Of a stretch of DNA of 64,000 nt, positions 57,465 to 64,000 are shown piece by piece. The notes under the pieces are model-generated. The model was not told the DNA's origin, searched no databases, and worked only from the letters and a program-made list of their open reading frames with translations. This stretch comes from Lumnitzera littorea (lineage: Eukaryota; Streptophyta; Magnoliopsida; Myrtales; Combretaceae): the NCBI GenBank assembly GCA_024138015.1, contig JAMXBB010000007.1, forward strand, positions 69,936,798-70,000,797, read 5' to 3'. Both the position numbers and the translations under genes were made by a program. Positions within the stretch are counted from its first letter, which is position 1, and each line of letters begins with the position of its first letter.

Positions 57465-58570
57465 TTGCAAGTTGAAGTAGATAGCCGAGCCATGAACAAG
57501 ATTACAATCAAATACAGGTATCCAATCCCAAAGCTAACAAACATGTTGGATGAACTAAGTGGAGCCAAGATTTTCAACAAGATTGATCTTAAATCTGGCT
57601 ACCATAAGATCCACATAAGGCCAGGTGATGAGTGGAAAATGACGTTCGAGACTCAACATGAATTATACGAATGGGTGGTCATGCCTTTTGGCTTATCGAA
57701 TGCCACAAGCACTTTTGTAAGACTAATGAACCATGTGTTGAGACATCTTATAGGAAAGTGTGTCATAGTGTACTTTGATGACATCTTAGTCTACAATGCC
57801 GACATGTTGAGTCATTATGAACACTTACGTGCTGTTTTGGATATCCTCTATGATGAGAGACTATTCGACAATCTAAAGAAATGTTGCTTTTGCTAAGAGG
57901 AAATGGTATTCTTGGGCTATGTAGTCAGTAGAAGAGGCTTGCAAGTGGATGATGAGAAGATCTAAGCAATTGTTGAGTGGCCAACTCCTATTACTTATGC
58001 TAAAGTAAGAGGTTTCTATAGACTGGCTTCATTCTATGGATGATCCATCAAGGATTTCAGTACCCTCATTACACCACTTACTAAGATAATGAAAGAAAAC
58101 ACCAACTTCTAATGAGGAGAAAGGGAGGAGAGGAGCTTTACCGAGATAAAAGAAAAATTAACCTATGCCCCAGTGTTAGTTCTACTTGACTTTAAGAAAG
58201 TATTTGAGCTAAAGTGTGATGCATCAGGTGTTAAAATAGGCAATGTCCTAATGTAAGAGGGCCGATCGATTGCCTTCCACAACAAGAAGCTCAGAGGACC
58301 ACAATTGAACTATTTCGTATATGAAAAAAAGTACTCTTGGCATCAATCTAAGCACTACAAGTATGGCAGCACTATTTACTATCGAGAGAATTTGTTATAT
58401 ATACTAACCATGAGTCACTGAGATACCTCCGAGGTCAGACTAAGTTATCAAGGTGTCAGGCGAGATGGGTTGAATTCCTTGAGGGATTCAATCTTGTAAT
58501 AAAACATAAGCAAGGAAAGAACAATATCGTTGCAGATGCTCTTTCAAGAAGACATGCGCTTTTATCTGAA
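57465..58570 (+). pseudogene. Element W reverse transcriptase and RNase H
   Basis: A 143-residue open stretch (57465-57896) carries RT motifs NKITIKYRYPIPKL, KIDLKSGYHKI, VMPFGLSNATSTF and the catalytic YFDD (57771-57782). The thumb and connection continue as FLGYVVSRRGLQVDDEKI. RNase H follows: KVFELKCDASG, then TNHESLRYL and NNIVADALSRR. RT and RNase H would copy element RNA into DNA. The catalytic core is kept, but the RT N-terminal segment before NKI is deleted and several stops and shifts follow 57896. It is the best preserved pol sequence in the window. Confidence 0.9.
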
Positions 58571-59385
58571 TTGCAGACTAAACTGTTTTGGTTTATAAGT
58601 ATCAAAGAACAATATTATGAGGATCCACATTTCGAACCCATAATTTGATGATGCATCGATGGAAGGACAATGGACGAGTCTTATATGGAGGATGGCTACT
58701 TATTCTGAGGAGGAAAATTATACGTACTCACTTATTCCTTAAGGGAGCTGCTGATTAGGGAAGCCCATAATAGAGAACTCTCCAAACATTTTAGAGAAAA
58801 GAGGACCTATGAGGTGTTGAATGATAGATTCTTTTAGCCAAGAATGAGGAGAGATGTGCACTGAGTTGTTGAAAACTGTACCGTATGCAAGAAGGCCAAG
58901 TACCGAGTCGAATAAGGGAAAGTAATGCCTTTGCCTATCCCGATGAAACCATAGATTGAATTGAGCATGAACTTTGTTCTCAGACTCCCATGAATTATCC
59001 AAAGCAAAGACTTTATAATGGTCATCGTGGATCAATTTAGTAAAATGACACACTTCATGCCTTGCTCCAAAACTAACGATGCTTCAGCTATTGCTTTTCT
59101 TTTCTTGTAGGAGATTATGCAGATATACAACGTGTCAAGAAGTATAGTCTCTGATAGAGACTTGAACTTCTTGAGTCATTTCTAGAGGATCTTGTAGCAT
59201 TAGATGGGGACTAAACTACTATATAGTACGTCCTGTTACCCTCAAACTGACAACCAAATAGAAGTGGTAAATCACACTTTAGGATCATTACTCCGAGCTG
59301 CAGTGGGCAAAAACTTGACTAATTGGGATGTCTGCTTACTAGTGGTTGAGTTCACTTAGAACCGAACGGTACATGACATGACCAA
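58571..59385 (+). pseudogene. Element W integrase
   Basis: The HHCC domain reads LIREAHNRELSKHFREKRTY, then FF*PRMRRDVH and ENCTVCKKAKY, so both His and both Cys are present. The core reads ELSMNFVLRLP, FIMVIVDQFSKMTHFMPC, YNVSRSIVSDRDLNFLSHF, then TDNQIEVVNHTLGSLLRA and NLTNWDVCLLVVEFT. The first catalytic Asp (family MDFV) reads Asn; the second Asp (codon 59153-59155) and Glu (59261-59263) are kept. FFWP, PW and HFW positions are stops. The gene ends abruptly near 59385, so the C-terminal part and 3' LTR are missing. Confidence 0.88.
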
Positions 59386-59632
59386 GTAGAAGAAAGTTCA
59401 CTTAAATCTCTATCTCATTATCTCAAGTCTTTGACTAATTGAGAAAAGAAGGCTTTTTGCAACAAAAAGTCCCGATGCCAGGATGCAAACCAAGGAAATA
59501 CAACTCAAATGCACAATGTGAATACCACATGGGTCAGTAAGGATATTCTTCTAACAACTATTAGAAGCTAAAAAATAGAGTTCAAGACCTAATAGATACA
59601 AGGGCAATCCAACTAGACTTCTTTAAAGAATA
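59385..59632 (+). pseudogene. B-type gag zinc-knuckle fragment
   Basis: The plus strand reads ISISLSQVFD*LRKEGFLQQ, then PRKYNSNAQCEYHMGQ*GYS, then KLKNRVQDLIDTRAIQLDFF. It is close to the first zinc-knuckle module of element B (38470-38830). The last Cys and a His are Tyr. It follows element W integrase without a gap, so an insertion or recombination joined two unrelated elements here. Confidence 0.8.
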
Positions 59633-60185
59633 GGTGCAAATTTCACAATGACCTTTTGTAAAATATAAGTGATTTAAATAAAGTACTTTGTTTGCAATAT
59701 GCTTGTAGAGGCACATGATAAATCTTGATATCCCATTAATTAAAAGGTTTAGAATGAAGAGATGCAAGCCGAATCCCAAAAACACTAACCCTAAAACACT
59801 TTGAGAGTTAAATGCAATCATTATGAGGCTATCAGACTTGTTCCTTAAAGGAAGTTCATCTTGCATTTGATACATGAATCAAAATGAAGTTAGCCATTCC
59901 TTTCAATGTCCTAAACACATAATCCTCTGCTAACCCCATTAAGCCTTTTAAATGGAGTATTTTAAAAAATTAAACCCTATCAAAAACCACTCCATAATGG
60001 GGCAAATAAGAGGTTAAGGGTATTAATCAGGAGAAAAGGTTAAAACTGATGTGTGCTTGCTCCAATCACATCAATTCAATCGTAATTATTACAACAATAA
60101 ATTATTTCCTTTAAAATGAAGAAGTGCCTATATCCTAAGCATTATACATAAACCACATACACTTCGAGATGTAAGCTAAAAGAAG
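59633..60185 (+). other. B-type untranslated region
   Basis: Similar to the reverse complement of about 37180-37500 in element B (CTTGTTCCTTAAAGGA, AGAGGTTAAGGGTATTAAT, TGTGCTTGCT). It is non-coding. The reverse-strand frame at 59582-59875 is a shadow. Confidence 0.5.
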
Positions 60186-60189
60186 GAAT

Positions 60190-60820
60190 GATCACCTTTG
60201 TCTTAGGTTAAAATGAAAAAGAAAAGAAGAAAGAAATAAAAAAGAAAAGAAATTCTAATGTAGTGCAATGTCAACCATGCGACCCAATGAGTGCCTGCTA
60301 AATGTTAAAGGCAATATGTGCTCCAATCTATCCTTGACACGTGGTAATAGGTTGGTAAAAGAATAAAAAAGGCACTAAGTTCCTCTCATGAGAATTGAAC
60401 TCAAGACCTTTCTCCCCCTCTAAACTCAAGACCAAGTGCTATACTAATTAGGTTATTGCTAGTGCCCTAGAAGCATTGCAAACAAAATGTACTCAACAAT
60501 CAAAACTGATTAGAATTTAAATTTATTTAGGCCAAAACCAACCAAAACTTATTATTTCTAAAACCTATCCCATTTTATTAATATTCTAACTTTAAAAAAT
60601 ATTGTATATTTTTTTATTTTTTATTTTTTTTCCTTTTCAGTTATTTCACTTTTTCTCTCTTTTATTTTTTAATATTTTGTTTTTTAATTTCTTTTTTTTC
60701 TATATTTTCTATTTTTTTGTACTTTTGTATTGTTTGGGGTATATATATATATATATACAAACACACACATAAACATATACACATACCTTACAAGGGAGGG
60801 CACAAATGAGATGTTTACAA
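60190..60820 (-). repeat. C-family LTR start, copy C3 (minus strand)
   Basis: The LTR start is at plus 60820 (the complement reads TGTAAACATCTCATTTGTGC). It continues leftward through an AT-rich zone, the tRNA-like segment and the CACGTGTCAAGGATAGATTGG-type block, and is truncated near 60190. Confidence 0.7.
60388..60458 (-). other. tRNA-like segment inside LTR C3
   Basis: On the minus strand: A-box-like TAACCTAATTAG (plus 60444-60455), TATAGCACTTGGTCTTGAG, and B-box-like GAGTTCAATTCTC (plus 60390-60402), followed by a T6 run (plus A run at 60365-60370). Confidence 0.5.
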
Positions 60821-61184
60821 CTGCTCTTCTTTGTGGTGAAGTTTAATTAAAACCTTATCACAAAAACACAAAAAAAGACACCATTTTTCCTTTGAGGATA
60901 AATTTGCTCTAAAAAGTGCTACAACTAACTAGCTATCCTTGGCCTAATCCACTATAGATTTGCGAAGGTAAATAATGGAAACTTGAATGAAGTTAAGCTA
61001 CCTTTAAAAGGGAAGTGTGCCCATAACCCTTCATTGAAGAAATGGTTGTGCTTAGAAAGCAGGTTTTATACCCAAAAACCTAAAGGTTTGATTGAGATAA
61101 GAAAACCTAGTGTGCTCTAAGAGAAGGCTTATACTAAGTAGGCATGTTTTAAGTGAAACTAGAATTTAAAGAAAGGAAAAGTAT

Positions 61185-61505
61185 TAGGGTAGCGCTCTAA
61201 GAGCATGCAATTTGAAGGTGTTAAGTTAGGATAACGCTCCAAGAACATGCGATCCGAATGCCTCAATTGGGATAGCACTCCGAGAGTATGCTATCCTAAG
61301 GTAAGACAGTGCTCTAACGAGCAAGTGACCCAAAGGTTTTAAATTAAGATAGTGCTCTTAGAGCATGCGATTCAAAGACATGGTAATGCTCTAATGAGCA
61401 AGCTACTTGAAGGTTTTAAAACTTAAGATAGCATTCCTAAAGCATACGATATGAAGGTCTTATATTAGGATAACACTCCAAAAGCATGCGATCTAAAATA
61501 GGGTA
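61185..61505 (-). repeat. Hairpin array, left arm of the palindrome
   Basis: Units of 25-60 bp with cores such as AGCGCTCTAAGAGCATGC and GTGCTCTAACGAGCAAG. Each forms GCTCT-(A/T)-AGAGC stems. Spacers are AAGGTTTTAAA(T)TTAGGATA-like. Confidence 0.75.
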
Positions 61506-61549
61506 ACACTACAAGCATGGGACCTGAAGGGAGGGTTGCTATCCTAATA

Positions 61550-61870
61550 TGAGACATTCGAATTGCATGCTCTATGAGCACTATCCTAAATTTTAAAACC
61601 TTTGAGTTACCTACTCGTTAAAGGACTACCCTATCTTTGGATCACATACTCTAAGAGTGACATCCTGATTTAAAACCTTCAAATTGCATGCTCTAAGAGT
61701 GCTATCCTGATTTAAAACCTTTGGGTCACTTGCTTGTTAGAGTGCTACCTTACATTAGGATCACATGCTCTCAGAGCGTTATCCTAATTTAAGACCTTCA
61801 AATCGTATACTCTTGAAGTGTTATCTTCACTTGAAACCTTACAATCGCATGCTCTCAAAGCGCTATCCTA
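61550..61870 (+). repeat. Hairpin array, right arm of the palindrome
   Basis: Mirror image of the left-arm array: GCATGCTCTATGAGCACTAT, GCATGCTCTCAAAGCGCTAT. Unit order and number differ from the left arm, so the arrays have evolved separately since the duplication. Confidence 0.75.
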
Positions 61871-62219
61871 ATACTTTTCCTCTCTTTAAATTATACTTGC
61901 ACTCAAAGCATGCCTAGCTAGTATAAGCCTACTCTTGGAGCATACTAGATTTTCCTATCTCAATCAAACCTTTAGATCTTTGGGTATAAAACCCACTTTT
62001 CAAGGAAAAACCATTTCTTCCATGAGGGTTTATAAGGATACTTCCCTTTTAAAGGTAACTTAACTCCATTCAAGTCTTTATTATTTACCTTCACAAATCC
62101 CCAATGGATTAGGCCAAGGATAGCCAAATAGTTGTACTGCTTTTTAAGGCAAATTTATCTTTAGGGCAAAAATGATGTCTCTTTTTATCTTTATAGTAAA
62201 GTTTTACTCAAATTTCACC

Positions 62220-62234
62220 ATAAAGAGGAATAAT
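62220..62234 (+). promoter_or_regulatory. Polypurine tract of the right C-element arm
   Basis: ATAAAGAGGAATAAT precedes TGTAAACAGC, a decayed form of CAAAGAGGAGCAAC. Confidence 0.55.
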
Positions 62235-62718
62235 TGTAAACAGCTCATTTTTGCCTTCCCCTCACCTCCAAAAAAAAAAGTTATATATATATACTTTTTT
62301 TGTAATAAAAGGGTCCTGATTGGAAAAATATAAAAAATTAGAAAATCTAGAAAAAATACAAAAAAAAAAGAAAGCAATTAAAAAATATGAAAAAATTGAA
62401 AAGTAAAAAAAAATATATATATAATAAAATATACAATATTTTTTAGAGTTAAAGTATTAATAAAATAAGATAGGTTTTAGAAATAATAAGGTTTGGTTGG
62501 TTTTGGCTTAGATAAATTTACATTCTAGTTAGTTTTGATTTTTAAGTACATTTTGTTTGAAGTACTTTTTAGGTACAATCTAACTGGTGTAACACTTAGT
62601 CTTGAGTTTAGAAGGATAGAAAGGTCTTGAGTTCGATTCTCATGACAAGTACTTAGTGTCTTTTTTATTCTTTTACCAACCTACTGCTACGTGTTAAGGA
62701 TAGATTAGAGCACGTGCT
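62235..62718 (+). repeat. C-family LTR start, copy C4
   Basis: Starts TGTAAACAGCTCATTTTTGC and is colinear with the first part of C2 without the nested Athila-like LTR. It is cut at 62718 by the LTR at 62721. Confidence 0.75.
62579..62663 (+). other. tRNA-like segment inside LTR C4
   Basis: A-box region decayed (CTAACTGGTGTAACAC, 62579-62594). B box well preserved: GAGTTCGATTCTC (62629-62641). The T6 run follows at about 62661. Confidence 0.5.
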
Positions 62719-62720
62719 TC

Positions 62721-64000
62721 TGACTCGTTGTGAATGAGTACCGACAAGTGTATCGAGTCATGGGAGTAATATGGTCATCAAGTCAAGGTTGTATTCCACA
62801 AGGAGTTAGGTGCTAGGTACTCAATTAATCGAGTTTTTCCCTAAACTAAGCTATCAATAATTAAATTAAAAAAAAGCTAAAAGCTAATTAACAAATTGAA
62901 CACTAAACCAGATCTCCTAGCTATACTATGAAGGTCTCAAGCCTAGGAGATAAAAAGGATCAAATTGGGATTTATAAATCTATTCTCATTTGAATTGGTG
63001 TGATGTCTTAATGCAATATTCAAAATTGATTAAATGAAATTTAACTAAACTTACTAGAATTTACCCACTTTCCAGAGTAGAGGTATCTAATTATAGCATA
63101 AATCCACCCACCGAGACGATTTATCTATAATTATTAGGTAAATATTAATTCGTACACACTGGAATTACTATTGTAATTAGAAATATTATTTGAGTATATC
63201 CTTATGACTCGAACCATATTTTTAACTATATTAAATACATAAGTTCATGAATTTAATTAAAACCCACATATATCTATGACGAGCCTTTTCAAAAATTCAA
63301 GTTATATTCACTACAAGTGATTGGAACCCTCCCAAATATCCTTTAACTTTATCTCGCTAAAAAATATTGGCTAAGCACTAACTAGATAGACGATGAACAC
63401 AATAGAAAAATACCTTAATACTCAATATCAATATCGGAACAATATATAAAATACATCAAATTATCGAATTCATCAATACAAAACTAACATATATAAACTT
63501 AACCTTATATCAAAATATGAATATATCAAGATACAAGATAGTAAAAACCTAAAAAACATCCACAGTCAACTTCATTGGTATTTTTTATTTTATCTTTCAA
63601 TGTTAAATTAGTATATCTTAAAATATCTCACAATCTAGGATGGTCCTCAAATGTAATAAAGCACAGATTTTAGTGCTTTAATATTAAAGAAAACATAATA
63701 AAATTAAAAAAAAAATAAAGTTTCTCTCTATAAAACTCTGTTCTACTATGCTACTACCTTCTATTTCTATCGTTTCTCCTGTGCTTTGCTACTGTGTTTC
63801 TAAGCTCCTCCGCCATCCTCCTCTTCAACTTCAGCTGCTGTCCGTCCCTTTTTTCCCACTCTATTTTTCGACGCAAACTCCCTTAATGAAACATGGGCCC
63901 TTAGTCCAATGATGGGTATAGGATATTTCCCTTTCATGTCGCCGAAAATAAAGTTTAACTATCGCAAACTTATGGCCCTCCACGTGTGTAATTTAATTTA
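62721..64000 (-). repeat. Athila-like LTR, partial, running off the window
   Basis: The left (3') end is TGACTCGTTGTGAATGAG on the plus strand; the minus strand reads CGATACACTTGTCGGTAC near it, the CACTTG(C/T)CGG pattern of Athila-type LTR ends. It interrupts LTR C4 right after GCTTC (62716-62720), the candidate TSD. The rest is non-coding to the window edge; a C/T-rich part lies at 63750-63860. Confidence 0.55.

Larger units (their letters stand above)
53028..59385 (+). mobile_element. Element W, nearly complete chromovirus-type retrotransposon
   Basis: 5' LTR, tRNA-iMet PBS, gag, protease, RT, RNase H and integrase in canonical order on the plus strand. It is interrupted by a 1666-bp solo LTR in the protease and lacks its 3' LTR: near 59385 it passes directly into a B-type gag fragment. 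Stops and frameshifts throughout. Confidence 0.85.
60315..62718. repeat. Large imperfect palindrome of two C-element 3' ends
   Basis: 60315-61535 is the inverted copy of about 61550-62718. From outside to centre each arm has LTR start, polypurine tract, conserved 3' end, and hairpin array. The centre is near 61540. I estimate identity at roughly 80-85% by eye, with an unequal number of array units. It could come from head-to-head joining of two element ends or an inverted duplication. Confidence 0.85.

Noticed and set aside
58739..59053. Reverse-strand open frames over element W integrase
   Set aside because: They overlap the HHCC and core domains read on the plus strand and show no homology of their own.

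Overview
This window holds nested LTR retrotransposons of a flowering plant, most likely a eudicot, in AT-rich heterochromatin-type DNA. I see no intact host gene, rRNA gene or functional tRNA gene. The plant assignment rests on plant Ty3/Gypsy gag, protease, RT, RNase H and integrase remnants, LTR ends of the TGTAGACACC type, primer-binding sites matching plant tRNA-Arg and initiator tRNA-Met, and 5-bp target-site duplications (TSDs). Every coding remnant carries stops and frameshifts, so all are annotated as pseudogenes.

Layout, left to right. 1-2800: unclassified DNA, a plus-strand A-family LTR fragment and the 3' part of an S-type LTR. 2803-2975 and 21985-23100: the two halves of one plus-strand Gypsy integrase (element X), split by a 19-kb minus-strand complex at 2976-21979. 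That complex has three A-family LTRs and two internal regions (LTR-internal-LTR-internal-LTR) and one flanking TSD (GCCAT/ACCAT). Its internals carry an Ogre/Tat-like upstream ORF, gag with a zinc knuckle, protease and a G-patch tail. Only a short RT leader survives, in internal 1, so both are non-autonomous. 23101-25086: X's 3' flank and unclassified repeats. 25092-29163: element Y, a 4.1-kb chromovirus-type element with two LTRs and a perfect TSD (ATTAG), keeping gag and part of protease. 29169-31520: an Athila-like 3' end and LTR, then the 3' end of a C-family element. 31521-34781: a C-family LTR containing a sequence gap and a tRNA-like segment. 34971-46440: element B (minus strand), with hairpin repeat arrays, a gag with a duplicated zinc knuckle, a tRNA-Arg PBS and an A-family LTR that is itself interrupted by a 3-kb LTR-like insertion. 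46441-46985: a Tat/Athila-type integrase fragment (Z, minus strand), cut by a C-family solo LTR (46991-51064, TSD GAGGG) that holds an Athila-like solo LTR. 53028-59385: element W, a plus-strand chromovirus-type element with LTR, PBS, gag, protease, RT, RNase H and integrase; its protease is split by a 1666-bp solo LTR (S, TSD TTGCA). 59385-60180: a plus-strand B-type gag tail. 60315-62718: a large imperfect palindrome made of two C-element 3' ends facing away from each other. 62721-64000: an Athila-like LTR running off the end.

The A, B and C families share LTR ends and tRNA-Arg-type priming, and look like subfamilies of one Ogre/Tat lineage. The most unusual features are: short hairpin tandem arrays with different motifs at the same 3' position in each subfamily; a tRNA-like segment with A/B boxes and a T-run in all four C-family LTR copies; a perfect 13-bp palindrome beside the TATA box of A-family LTRs; and a second PBS-like motif inside their U5. 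Family names come from motif recognition by eye; no database search or alignment was run.
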